A stretch of DNA of 64,000 nt from Planctomycetota bacterium (lineage in GTDB: Bacteria; Planctomycetota; J058; JAJDCP01). The stretch is taken from NCBI GenBank assembly GCA_029260765.1, contig JAJDCP010000084.1, positions 1 through 64,000 of the forward strand, read 5' to 3'. How positions within the stretch are numbered: position 1 is the first letter of the stretch; every line of letters starts with the position of its first letter. Below, piece after piece: positions 46,420 to 56,084 of this stretch. Under the pieces are notes generated by a model, which was given only the letters and a program-made list of their open reading frames with translations, searched no databases and was not told where the DNA came from. Position numbers and translations under genes: made by a program.

Positions 46420-49400
46420 CTACGGACCGTCGACAAACAGGGCCTCGAAGTCCTCTCCGCGCAGCGCATCGAAGACGGGATACTCGTCGCGAAGGTAGCG
46501 CCAGGTCTCGGTGTGCTCTTCGAGCAGCGCCTGCTCCTCAGGCACGGTGCTTCCCCGTAGCACGGCGATCTGGGCCCGCACCAGGCGCAGATAGCCAGCC
46601 AGGAAGCCCAGCGCCTGCGCGCGCTGCGCCTCGGTCGGTGCGCCATCTCCGACGCGCGCGGCGGCATCGGCGGCCGTCAGCAAGAGCTCGAGGTCGTCGG
46701 GTGCGCCCTCGCTCCAGGCCGCTGCGAAAGCGTCGGCTGCCTCTTGAAAGCGCCCTTCGGTGTAGAGGCCGACGGCGAAGAGTTGCTGCTCTCGCGCCGT
46801 GGCGGGCTGCCCTTCGCCGCGCAGCAGCTCGTACACCAGGCGTTCGTCACGCAGCTCTTGCAGGGCCCCGTCGATCATCTGGCTCTGGGCTTCGAGGCCC
46901 GGCGAGAGGCGAGCCAGGCGACCTTGCTCCGCCTGCGCCTCGAGCGCCAGGGCCTCGGCTTCGGAGTATTGCTGCTCGAGTTTGTAGCTGTGGGCCAGAT
47001 AGAACAGCGAGCGAACCAGGTTGCTCCGCGCACGGGTGTTCTCGGGCTGGCGTGCGCAGGCCGCCCGATCGAACTCGAGATTCTCCTCGAAGAACCTGCG
47101 CGCGGCGACGCTGTCTCCGGCTTCGAGCATCACCATGCCCATATTCTGCAGGCTGGCAGAGAGGTGATCACGGAACTCGAAGTTGTCGGGGTTCTGCTCG
47201 TACAGGCGGCGACGCAGCTCCAGCGCTTCGTTGTATGCGGCGAGCGCACGTTCGGGTTCAGCCAACGCACGCCAGACCTCAGCCAGTTTGTCCAAGCCGG
47301 TGGCGAGGCTCTGGCGTGGCTCGACGCCGCCTGGGCTGCGCGCTACCAGCTCGCGATCGAGCTGCAGGCTTTGCGCGAGCAACCGCAGGGCCTCTTGGGT
47401 AGCTCCCTGCGCGAGCCGCAACTGTGCGAGGCGCGTCAAGGCCAGAGAATGCTCTTCGAGCGCTACGACGCTCTCGCTGTCTCGCTGCCGCAGCTCGTTG
47501 GTCAGGGCAAGGCTGCGTTCCAGCGCCTCTTCGGCCTGCTCGAGGCTGCCGTCATCCAGAGCCAGGATCCCCTGCTGGCTGTAGGCGATGTGCAGGTCGC
47601 GCCGCAGTGTCGCACTGTCCGGGTTCCGCTCGACCAGGAGCTCAAGCCGGGACAGAGCCTCCGCGAGCAGCTCACGGGCGCCCTCGCGGTCATCCAGGGC
47701 TTCGAGGTTCTCGGCCAGGGCACACAGGGTCGTGGTCAGATCCTGTTCGGCCTGTGCACTGCCAGGCGACTGCGCGAGAACCTGTTGACAGAGATCGAGG
47801 CACTCGCTGTACAGCTCCCGCGCTCGTGCGAGCAGGCCCTGGTCATTGTTGAGCTCCGCCAAGCTCCAGACACCGACGAACAGGTCTCGTCCGGCGACGG
47901 CGCTGGTTGGGAATTGCCGGGCGAGCTCCCTGCGCAGTTTGAGGCCCGCCTCGTGGGCCTCGAGCGCCGCTTCGACATCACCTTCGGCAAGCCGGAGCGC
48001 GCCCAGGCGCTCCAGGCCGGTCGCGACATCGCGGCGCGCACGACCAGAGCCTGGATCCATGCGTAGGGCTTGATCCCATATCTGGCGCGCTTCGCGCAGG
48101 AGACTGTGCGCCTCGGCGAGCGCGCCGTGCTTCAGCCGTACCTGGAACAGCATGATCAGGGCCATCGACAGGTCGCGTTGGCTGGTCGGACTGGTCCGGG
48201 ACTCAGCAATCAGCCCGCGGGCCAGCTCGAGGGCTTCGACACCAGCCTGGTGCGCCCGCTCTACCTGCCCCTGCTCGAGGCGTAGCTCAAGCGCGCGGAA
48301 CAACGCGAGCATCAGGGAACGGCGCGCCTCGGCAGCGCGCGGATGCAGCGCGAAGATCTGCCGCTCGATGTCCAGCAACTCTTCGAGACTGGCCAGGGCC
48401 GCCGCCAGATCGCCACTGACATCGTACAGCTCGCTGCTGCGGTCGAGCGCCGCTGCCAGGTTGCGGAATGCCGCTTCGCTGCCGTCGTCCCGAGCCAGCG
48501 CGCGTGAGATCTTCAGGGCTTGCCGGGTGCAGATCCAGGCCGAGTCGAGCTGACCGAGATACTGCCGGGCCATACCCTGCGACATCAAGGTGAGCGAGAA
48601 CTCGCTGAGCACATTCGAGCTCGGAGCCTGCGCTGCGAGCTGCGCGTAGATGTCCGTGGCGCGGCAGAGATCGACCAGGGCGCCCGCCGCATCGCCATCG
48701 AGCTCGAGCTTCAGACTGCCCAGCTTGCGCAAAGCGCGTGCGGTCCCCTGCGAGACGACCGCCTCTTCGACATCCACATCGCGCAAGGCCTCCCAGCTCT
48801 CGCGTGCCGTGTCGAGGATCTCGCGTGCGATCCTTCGCGAATGCTGGCTGCCCAGCTCGTCCAGCAACAACCCATGCACATCGAACGTCAGCTTGTCCAG
48901 CGCGTCCTGGGCGATCTGGCCTCTCCTTTCAGCGAACTGGCGCTGCTGCTCAGCGCGCTGCTGCGCCTGGCGCAACTCGTCCTGCGATCGCAGGATGGAG
49001 CGGTTCTGCTCAGCGATATGTTCGTTGCGCAGCTCGACCTGCTGCTTCTCCGCGAGCAGCTCCGCGCTCTTGGCCACCACGCGTTCCTTCTCGTCTTCGA
49101 TGTCCTGGTTCTTCGTGCGCAACACCATCAGGCCGACCGTCAGGCCCCCGAACAACAGCACGCCCGCACAGATCAAGGCCAGCTGCAGCCGGCGCTGTTG
49201 CCGACGCTGCCGGGCTTGCCGGGCGCGGGTCTCGTCGATGCCTGCCTGCACCGCCGCAGCGCCGTCGCTCGCGGCTTCGAGCCTGCGCAGCTGCGCCTCC
49301 GCCAGGCCCAGGTCCCCGTGACTCAGCGCCGTCCGGGCATAGGCGAGCCGGGCGACCACCTCTCCCCCCCGGGCAGGCTCATTGCCCGACCAGAGGCTAA

Positions 49401-50520
49401 GTGCCTGGCGAAAACCGGCCACGGCTTCGGCGAAGCCCTCATAGAGCGGGTCGCGCTCCGACTCGGGCAGACGCTCTGTGGCCGCGGCTTTTCGCTGGCA
49501 GCGCTCGAGGCGGTTGCGTGCATCGCGTGTGATCTGCAGGCTCTCGCGGTGCAGCAAGAATGCGTCGAGCTCTTCCTGAAACACGGCCAGCGTCGGACGG
49601 TCTGCGGCGCACAGCTGCAAGGCGCGCGCGCAGAGCAGGCGCAGCTCGAGTGGCGCGCTCTCAGGCGGGTCAGGACGACGGCCCGTGCAGGCAATGGTGA
49701 TGCTCTCGACCAGGTTGGGCGCATGGTTGGGCGGCCGGCCGGCCAGCACCTCGTAGAGGATCGCGCCGAGCAGGAAGACGTCGGTGTGGGTTCCCACATC
49801 CGCGCCACGACCCAGGGCAAGCTCGGGCGCCATATACCGAGGCGTCCCGCACGGACTGCAGATGTGGTGGCGGTGCCGCACCCGGCTGGTGGCGTCAGGG
49901 TTGCCGTCGACCCGGACGGCCATTCCCCAGTCGAGCAGCAACACTTCCCCGAAGCGCCCGAGCATCACGTTGGCCGGCTTGATGTCGTTGTGGATGATGG
50001 CGCGGCTGTGGGCGAAGGCGACCGCATGGCAGACCTGGCGCAGAATGCCCAGGTGCCGGACCAGGTCGTGGGGTTGGTCGGCAAGCAGCCGCTTCCAGCT
50101 CTGGCCTTCGACGAGCTTCATCGCCAGGAACGGGTCGTGGCGGTCGCCCCCCAACGAATAGACGGGCACGATGTTCGGGTGTTCGAGTTGACCCGTGACG
50201 ATCGCCTCGGCCAAAAAACGTTCGCGGGCAGCCCGCGAGTTGCCGCGTTCGGGCCGCAGCTTCTTGAGCGCTACCTCCCTTTCGAGGGCGGGTTGGTGGG
50301 CGCGGAATACTTCTCCCATGCCGCCTCTGCCGATCAGCCGCCGCGCTTCGAAACCGTGGTCCAGGGGCGGCTCGGGGGCCGTGGCGGGCGCATCTGCCCA
50401 GCGGGGCAGGTAGCTGGCGTCCGCGGGCAGGCTGGCGAGGTCGCCTTCATCGGCCAGCGTGCGCGCCCAGAGCTCGATCGGCTCGCTTGGGGGGAGGGAG
50501 TTGTCTTCCGCACTCGGCAT
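46420..50520 (-). CDS. Ser/Thr protein kinase with transmembrane helix and long TPR-like C-terminus
   Basis: 1366 residues from ATG at 50520. The kinase domain has GRGGMGEVF, VALKK, HNDIKPANV (Asn in place of the Arg of HRD, Asp kept) and DWG instead of DFG. A transmembrane helix lies at about 415-445 (LQLALICAGVLLFGGLTVG), then a charged coiled coil. The remaining 850 residues are TPR-like repeats, presumably periplasmic. It is a paralogue of the kinase at 2676-6104. It is divergent from the histidine kinase across a 203-base region holding a perfect palindrome. The target is unknown. Confidence 0.88.
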   Translation of the reverse strand: MPSAEDNSLPPSEPIELWARTLADEGDLASLPADASYLPRWADAPATAPEPPLDHGFEARRLIGRGGMGEVFRAHQPALEREVALKKLRPERGNSRAARERFLAEAIVTGQLEHPNIVPVYSLGGDRHDPFLAMKLVEGQSWKRLLADQPHDLVRHLGILRQVCHAVAFAHSRAIIHNDIKPANVMLGRFGEVLLLDWGMAVRVDGNPDATSRVRHRHHICSPCGTPRYMAPELALGRGADVGTHTDVFLLGAILYEVLAGRPPNHAPNLVESITIACTGRRPDPPESAPLELRLLCARALQLCAADRPTLAVFQEELDAFLLHRESLQITRDARNRLERCQRKAAATERLPESERDPLYEGFAEAVAGFRQALSLWSGNEPARGGEVVARLAYARTALSHGDLGLAEAQLRRLEAASDGAAAVQAGIDETRARQARQRRQQRRLQLALICAGVLLFGGLTVGLMVLRTKNQDIEDEKERVVAKSAELLAEKQQVELRNEHIAEQNRSILRSQDELRQAQQRAEQQRQFAERRGQIAQDALDKLTFDVHGLLLDELGSQHSRRIAREILDTARESWEALRDVDVEEAVVSQGTARALRKLGSLKLELDGDAAGALVDLCRATDIYAQLAAQAPSSNVLSEFSLTLMSQGMARQYLGQLDSAWICTRQALKISRALARDDGSEAAFRNLAAALDRSSELYDVSGDLAAALASLEELLDIERQIFALHPRAAEARRSLMLALFRALELRLEQGQVERAHQAGVEALELARGLIAESRTSPTSQRDLSMALIMLFQVRLKHGALAEAHSLLREARQIWDQALRMDPGSGRARRDVATGLERLGALRLAEGDVEAALEAHEAGLKLRRELARQFPTSAVAGRDLFVGVWSLAELNNDQGLLARARELYSECLDLCQQVLAQSPGSAQAEQDLTTTLCALAENLEALDDREGARELLAEALSRLELLVERNPDSATLRRDLHIAYSQQGILALDDGSLEQAEEALERSLALTNELRQRDSESVVALEEHSLALTRLAQLRLAQGATQEALRLLAQSLQLDRELVARSPGGVEPRQSLATGLDKLAEVWRALAEPERALAAYNEALELRRRLYEQNPDNFEFRDHLSASLQNMGMVMLEAGDSVAARRFFEENLEFDRAACARQPENTRARSNLVRSLFYLAHSYKLEQQYSEAEALALEAQAEQGRLARLSPGLEAQSQMIDGALQELRDERLVYELLRGEGQPATAREQQLFAVGLYTEGRFQEAADAFAAAWSEGAPDDLELLLTAADAAARVGDGAPTEAQRAQALGFLAGYLRLVRAQIAVLRGSTVPEEQALLEEHTETWRYLRDEYPVFDALRGEDFEALFVDGP

Positions 50521-50566
50521 CGTTTCCACCCAAAACATACATTTTAGCGCATCGCCGCGGCGCGGG

Positions 50567-50587
50567 GTCGTCTCACAATGAGACGAC
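50567..50587. promoter_or_regulatory. Perfect inverted repeat in divergent promoter region
   Basis: GTCGTCTCA, CAA, TGAGACGAC: two perfect 9-base arms with a 3-base spacer, between the divergent kinase and histidine-kinase genes. It is compatible with an operator for a dimeric regulator. No intrinsic terminator T-run follows. Confidence 0.5.
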
Positions 50588-50723
50588 TCGCGCAAGCTGC
50601 CCCAAATCGAAGCACTCAGCAGTTGCCTTGGGATCGCAACCCGGCGGAAGGAGTGGGTCGAGAGCCCTGGCACGGCTTGTGCTGAGTTGGGTACAGCGGC
50701 CGCCAGGGACGGACAGGATCTGT

Positions 50724-52073
50724 ATGGACTCACCTGAGCACAACCAGCCCAAGACAGCTTGGAAGATCCTGCTGCTCGGCGCCTTGCTGGTCGGATTTTC
50801 GGTCTGGACGGTGGCCAACCTGGTGGCCGTGCAGCGCATGCGCGGCGCGATCGAGGTGCGGGTCGGCTGGCTGGCTGGGCTGCAGCAGATCCAGGCAACA
50901 CTGCATGCCCAGATGACCTCGAGCGCACAGGTTGTGCCGCCACCCGAGGTCGTGCAGGCATTCCGAGCTCAGCTCGACGACCAGTTGGATCGCATGAGCT
51001 CCCACCCGGACGACGAGTTGGCCGGGATGGCTCTTCAGGCCCAAGCACGCCTCGCGGCGCCCGCCACGGAACACGAGCTGTCGGCGGGCCTGGAGACGTT
51101 GACGGGACTGATCGGCGCCCTGCGAAGCTCCAACCGCGATCTAAGTGTCCAGCTCGGCAAGTCGTGGACTTTCATCAACGTTCTGGCCTTCGCTGCACTG
51201 CTGCTTGCGGCTGCCACACTCGGCTCGATGTGGCTCAACCATCGCCGCGCTGTCGAGCTCGCGCGGGCGCGACGGGCTCACCGTTCCAGCCAGCGCCAAT
51301 TGGGCGAGGCGCGCAATCTGCTCGAGAAGGTTCAGGCCGAGAAGTCCGATGCTGCGTTGTCAGCAGAGAAGCTGAAAGAGCAGTTTCTGTCCACGCTCAG
51401 CCATGAGCTGCGCACGCCGATGCACGGCATCATGGGCATGACCGAGCTGGCCTTGCTCACCGAGCTGAATGAAGAGCAGTCCGAATACCTCACGGCAGCC
51501 CGCGAATCGGCGCGTTCCCTGCTTCAGGTGATCGACAGCATTCTCGATTACGCGGTGTTGGCGTCGGGCCGCGCCTGGCTGGTGGATCAGGAGTTCGATC
51601 TGCACGCCTGCTTGAGCGACGCCTTCGAGCCCTTCTGCGCGGCCGCAGAAGCCAAAGATCTCAAGCCGAGCCTCAAGCTCGATGCCCACCTGCCACGCAA
51701 AGCCTCGGGCGACGCAGCCAGGTTGCAGCGTTTGCTCACAGAGCTGCTCGACAACGCCGTCAAATTCACAGAGCACGGCGAGATTACCCTGGAAGCCCGC
51801 TTCGAATCGGAGCAGCAGCAATTGGAGCTGGTGGTCCGGGATACCGGACAGGGGATCGAGCCCGAGCTGCAGCGCGAGATTTTCGAGGCCTTCCGTCAGG
51901 GGGACGGATCGATGCGCGCACGTCATGGCGGGCTCGGCCTGGGCCTGGCCTTGAGTGCTCAGATCGCGGAGCTGATGAACGGCAAGATCGCGCTGCGGAG
52001 CGACCCGGGTCAGGGCACCGAGGTGTGCGCCCGATTGCGCATCGAGACCCAGCCTGCGTTGTCTTCGAGCTGA
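50724..52073 (+). CDS. Membrane-bound sensor histidine kinase
   Basis: 449 residues. Two transmembrane helices (about 13-33 and 152-171) bracket a helical sensor of about 115 residues. The HisKA box has His227 in SHELRTPMHG, followed by the ATPase blocks LLDNAVKFTEHG (N), DTGQGIEP (G1) and GLGLGLALS (G2). The H-box Pro and G2 are intact, so it should autophosphorylate. It carries no receiver domain, and no response-regulator gene is adjacent. It is divergent from the TPR kinase. Ligand unknown. Confidence 0.9.
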   Translation: MDSPEHNQPKTAWKILLLGALLVGFSVWTVANLVAVQRMRGAIEVRVGWLAGLQQIQATLHAQMTSSAQVVPPPEVVQAFRAQLDDQLDRMSSHPDDELAGMALQAQARLAAPATEHELSAGLETLTGLIGALRSSNRDLSVQLGKSWTFINVLAFAALLLAAATLGSMWLNHRRAVELARARRAHRSSQRQLGEARNLLEKVQAEKSDAALSAEKLKEQFLSTLSHELRTPMHGIMGMTELALLTELNEEQSEYLTAARESARSLLQVIDSILDYAVLASGRAWLVDQEFDLHACLSDAFEPFCAAAEAKDLKPSLKLDAHLPRKASGDAARLQRLLTELLDNAVKFTEHGEITLEARFESEQQQLELVVRDTGQGIEPELQREIFEAFRQGDGSMRARHGGLGLGLALSAQIAELMNGKIALRSDPGQGTEVCARLRIETQPALSSS

Positions 52074-52159
52074 GCACAGCGCAGGGCCCTGTCTGCCAAG
52101 GGCCGGAGGCCGCCGAAGCAGCCGTCCACGAGCGTTGCAGGTTTTGTCGAGCTGGGTGC

Positions 52160-53128
52160 CTACTCAGGCAGCAGGGAGCGGGCTTCGGTCTCTGCGGAGA
52201 GGGTCACTGCGACCAGTTGGCCGAAGTCGATCTCGTCGAAGTTCTCGGGAACCTGGACGTAGAAGGTCGCTTCCTGGGCTTCGACCCCACGCATCCAATC
52301 GAGGTGGTCGAGGGCGTCGGGGTGCATGTCGAGCATGGCGAAGGCGTCCGACTCCATCTCTTCAACCTTCAGTTGCGTCCCGTCGACTTCGGTCCACCAG
52401 GCGTTGAACTGGATCAGCTTGCCGGTGTAGTCGCGGGTATCGGCGAGCGAGTCGAAGTCGACCCATTCGGCTTCCCACAAATCCACTGAGCTGGCGCTCG
52501 AAGGAGTGCTGCCGTCATCGCTGTAGGCACTGGCTCCGCCGCTGTCGGCGGGAGCCATGCGCGCCATCCCGACCAGAGCACAGCCCGCAAAATACAGCCC
52601 GAACATGCAGAGCACGAAGATCTGCAGGTAGACCAGCCCGGCGCTGACCGGCTTGGACGGCTTCGAGCCGCCCGTGCTTGCCGGCGCCGCTGCAGCTGCC
52701 GCGGCAGGTGCAGGCGGAGGCGCACTCTTCTTCTTTTTTGCAGCGAGCGGGGGAGGTCCGCCGGCAGCCTTGAGCGGCGGAGGCGTGCCGGATTCGGCCA
52801 ACGGCGGCGGGCCGCTGCTCTTGCGAGACTTCCGCTTTGCGGTCGCCGCCTTGGCGGATTTTCTCGATCCCGGCTGCTTCTGCCGGGCCTCTTTGATCCG
52901 GCTGTTCTTCTGCTTCAAGTCGGACCGCCGCTTGCGGCTCTTCTCAAAGTCCTGGCGGGCTTCATCGAACTCGGGAACCTCGCCGAGGGGCACCCAGCCT
53001 TCCATCCCCCCGCGCCAGAACAACGCCTTCTTGAGCTTCCCTGCGGAGATCTTCTCGACGATGCTCTCGGCGGCGTACGGTCCGGCCTTTTTCTTCCCGA
53101 CTGCGGCATACCAGACTTTCGCGCTCAC
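52160..53128 (-). CDS. GYF-domain (DUF4339-like) membrane protein
   Basis: 322 residues. The N-terminal GYF_2-type domain starts VWYAAVGKKKAGPYAAESI and ends WRGGMEGWVPLGEVPEF. A long basic, Pro/Ala-rich linker (about 60-165, with repeated GPPPL) follows, then one transmembrane helix (about 171-195). The C-terminal periplasmic domain is acidic and ends YVQVPENFDEIDFGQLVAVTL. GYF domains bind Pro-rich peptides, and the protein carries its own Pro-rich segment. Function unknown. Confidence 0.72.
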   Translation of the reverse strand: MSAKVWYAAVGKKKAGPYAAESIVEKISAGKLKKALFWRGGMEGWVPLGEVPEFDEARQDFEKSRKRRSDLKQKNSRIKEARQKQPGSRKSAKAATAKRKSRKSSGPPPLAESGTPPPLKAAGGPPPLAAKKKKSAPPPAPAAAAAAAPASTGGSKPSKPVSAGLVYLQIFVLCMFGLYFAGCALVGMARMAPADSGGASAYSDDGSTPSSASSVDLWEAEWVDFDSLADTRDYTGKLIQFNAWWTEVDGTQLKVEEMESDAFAMLDMHPDALDHLDWMRGVEAQEATFYVQVPENFDEIDFGQLVAVTLSAETEARSLLPE

Positions 53129-53278
53129 GTTCCACCTCCAGGGCTATTGGCTTTCATGGGGCTCAAGACCGAAAGCTCACAAACCGGAACAGCGATTTTC
53201 TCGATTTTTCCCAGCGTGTCCGATTGTGGGATCAAGTCAAGGCCTGGCAGGGAAAAAACTGCCCGCTCTCGAAGCGGC

Positions 53279-55822
53279 TCAGGGCGGAAGATCCATCACC
53301 AGCCGGATGCCGGCCCCTGCCACGGGCACGTCGGTGCTGTGGAAGCGGCGGCGTGCCGAACGCGGCAGCTCGGTCTGAAACAAGAAGCTGCCCCCGCGCA
53401 AGACGGCAAGCTGCGGGTTCTTCGCATGGCAACTCTGGGTCCACTCCGAAACCCCACCGGTCAGGTTGAGGACAGCGAAAGGGCTGCGGTCTTCCGGATG
53501 GTCCGCCGGATCGGCGGGGAGCCCGGGCGCGCCGCGTTGCAGGCCCAGGTCCGCCCGATTCTCACTCGGGTCCAGGCCGTTGCCCCAGGGAAACCAGCGC
53601 CCATCCGTACCCCGAGCCGCCAGCTCCCACTCGAGCTCGGTGGGCAGGCGCACCGGTTGCGGATAGATCTGCTGGGAGTTGAGCCAGTCACAGTACTTGC
53701 GCGCCCAGAACCAGGCGATGTCCCAGGCCGGCCGACGTCCGATCGCGTCAGTACTGGGCGCCCAGGCGACGATGGAATCTCGCAACGAGCGGGTCAGATT
53801 GAAGCCCTGGGCGTCCGAAGAGCCTGCCAGGAAGCGGCAGAATTCAGCCAGGCTGACTTCGAGCTCAGCCATCAGAAAGCCGGGGGCGTCCACGGCGATC
53901 GGGGGCAGCCCATGGCCTGCTTCGGCATCTCCCCCCAGCAGCGCGGGCATGGCGGGCACGTAGACGAAACCCGGAGGGATCTGTTCGGCCTTCAGCAGGC
54001 GCAGGTCGAGCTCGAGTCGCTGTCCGCGACGGATGGCCAGGGGCACGCTCAGGCTGCCCCCGACAAAGCGCAACTCCAGCCGGTAGCTGCCCGGATTCAG
54101 TTGCACCGGTCCGAGCGGTGTCGGACCTTCAAGCACTGCCTGCAGCGCGACCATCGCGATGCCGCGCGGGTCTTCCGACAGCGGGATCAGGCTGGCCTGA
54201 GCGGGTCGGTCGGTGCGCAAAACCAGCGCACCGCTCGGCTCGAGCAGCCGGTCATGCACGCCGTCGGGGTTGTAGAGGAAAGTCACCTCGCGTAGCAGGC
54301 GGCCGGCCACATCGTGACGACCGCGGCGCTCAGCGTGTTCGGCGAGCAGGATGCGCACGCGCCCCATGTCCTCGAGCAACAGCCTCTGGCTGCCAACCAG
54401 CGCGAAGGCCCGAGAGAAGTGGTTGTCGGCAGCCTCTGAGGCGGCCAGCAGCTGCTCCTCCAGCGAGCCGTGCATCGCTTCCAGCTCGCGGGAACGCGCT
54501 GTCTGCACGCTGGCCAACGAGGCGCCCAGCTCCCGGGCAGCCCGGCTGTACTCTTGACGCAAGGCCTCGGCGATCGCGTCGAGGTCCACCTCGAGCCGCA
54601 GCGCCTGTTGCAGCGACGCGCGGCCCCGCTCGATGGGCTTCGCGGCCTCACCCGCCAGCCGTTGTTGCATCTCTTGCCGGCGCTGGCGTTCCAGGTCGGC
54701 TTCAAGCCTGCCTTCGAGCTTCAAGGCGGCGCGGTTGCCCGGATCGAGGGTCAGGATCGCCCGGCAGGTCGCCAGCGCCTCGTCGCTGGCCTGCGCAGCT
54801 TGATGGGCCTCCAGCTGCGCCATCAAACTGCCCACCTCCCGTTCGGTGCGCAGGTTCCAAAGTACGCGCACAGAACCACCGAGCACCACCAACAGGAACA
54901 ACACGGTGAGGGTGACACTCAACAACCTGTTGCGGCTCACGAAGGCGCCCAGTTTCTCGTGCAGCCGCGGTGGACGGGCGGTGATCGGTCTGTTGTTCAA
55001 GAAGGCATCGAAGTCGTCCGCCAGCGCCTGGGCTGATGTGTAGCGGCGCTCGGGTCGCTTGCGCAGGCAGGTCTCGATGATCGTCACCAGATCCGCTGGC
55101 AGACGTCGGTTGAGCTTGCGAAGCGCCGGAGGGTCGTTCAAGCAGATGTTCTCGAACAGCTCCTCGAGGTTGTGGCCGGTGAACGGCATCGCTCGCGAAC
55201 CTGCCTGGTAGAGCGTGATCCCCAGACAGAAGAGGTCTGAGCGGGCATCGATGTCGGCGGAGTTGCCGGTCGCCTGCTCGGGGCTCATGTACGCGGGCGA
55301 GCCTACGACATGGCCGGCCATGGTGATCTTGGGGTCGTCCGCCACCTTGGCCAGGCCGAAGTCGGTCACCCGTGCGCGGCCCCCGGCCTCGAGCAGGATG
55401 TTTGCCGGCTTGATGTCGCGGTGCACAATGCCGTGCTCGTGCGCGGCGTGCAACGCCAGTGCGACGTCGCGTCCGATACGCGCAAGCTTTTCAGCAGTCA
55501 GGGGTTGCGTGGCGATCGCAGACTTCAGGTCTTCACCCTCTATGTATTCCATCGCGTAGTAGCAGATCCCCTGGGCCTCGCCGCTGGCATAGATCTGCAC
55601 GATGTTGGGATGGCTGAGCCGGCCGACGGCCTTGGCCTCGGTGTGGAAGCGGGCCAGCGCCGAGCTCTTCTTCCGTTGCACCGAGATGGGCAGCACCTTC
55701 AGCGCCACCCGCCGCTCGAGAGGGCGTTGGGTGGCCTCGTAGACCACACCCATCGAGCCGCGTCCCAGCTCGCGCACGATTTCGAAATCACCGAGGCGCA
55801 CGCCACGGGCAAAGGTGTTCAT
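53279..55822 (-). CDS. Ser/Thr protein kinase fused to a formylglycine-generating-enzyme-like domain
   Basis: 847 residues from ATG at 55822. The PknB-like kinase domain has GRGSMGVV, VALKVL, HRDIKPAN and DFGLAK, all canonical. A transmembrane helix lies at about 305-325 (LLSVTLTVLFLLVVLGG), then a helical coiled region (about 330-520) and a beta-rich linker. The last 200 residues (from about 640) form an FGE-sulfatase domain with FVYVPA, ELEWELAARG, GGVSEWTQS and LRGGSF. This fold includes oxygen-dependent Cys oxidases and sulfoxide synthases, but often serves only for binding in kinase fusions. Confidence 0.88.
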   Translation of the reverse strand: MNTFARGVRLGDFEIVRELGRGSMGVVYEATQRPLERRVALKVLPISVQRKKSSALARFHTEAKAVGRLSHPNIVQIYASGEAQGICYYAMEYIEGEDLKSAIATQPLTAEKLARIGRDVALALHAAHEHGIVHRDIKPANILLEAGGRARVTDFGLAKVADDPKITMAGHVVGSPAYMSPEQATGNSADIDARSDLFCLGITLYQAGSRAMPFTGHNLEELFENICLNDPPALRKLNRRLPADLVTIIETCLRKRPERRYTSAQALADDFDAFLNNRPITARPPRLHEKLGAFVSRNRLLSVTLTVLFLLVVLGGSVRVLWNLRTEREVGSLMAQLEAHQAAQASDEALATCRAILTLDPGNRAALKLEGRLEADLERQRRQEMQQRLAGEAAKPIERGRASLQQALRLEVDLDAIAEALRQEYSRAARELGASLASVQTARSRELEAMHGSLEEQLLAASEAADNHFSRAFALVGSQRLLLEDMGRVRILLAEHAERRGRHDVAGRLLREVTFLYNPDGVHDRLLEPSGALVLRTDRPAQASLIPLSEDPRGIAMVALQAVLEGPTPLGPVQLNPGSYRLELRFVGGSLSVPLAIRRGQRLELDLRLLKAEQIPPGFVYVPAMPALLGGDAEAGHGLPPIAVDAPGFLMAELEVSLAEFCRFLAGSSDAQGFNLTRSLRDSIVAWAPSTDAIGRRPAWDIAWFWARKYCDWLNSQQIYPQPVRLPTELEWELAARGTDGRWFPWGNGLDPSENRADLGLQRGAPGLPADPADHPEDRSPFAVLNLTGGVSEWTQSCHAKNPQLAVLRGGSFLFQTELPRSARRRFHSTDVPVAGAGIRLVMDLPP

Positions 55823-56084
55823 CTGGCTCTCCGATCGGCGACCGCACCATTCTACAACCAGCATGGTGGAAAATGCACACTGCGGCGCGGCCTGCTGGTC
55901 GACCCGCAGGCTTCAGGATGCGGTCCGCAGTCTGCCAATATCGGGCCCTCCCAGTCTATGCCGCGGCGCGGCGGAATTCACGGATTTCCCGCTTGGCTGG
56001 CTGTGCCGCACTGTGTTAGAATCCCGCGTTTGGTCCAGCTCGGCTGGAGAAAATCCCGGCTCAACCCGCGTCAGGAGAACTGCT

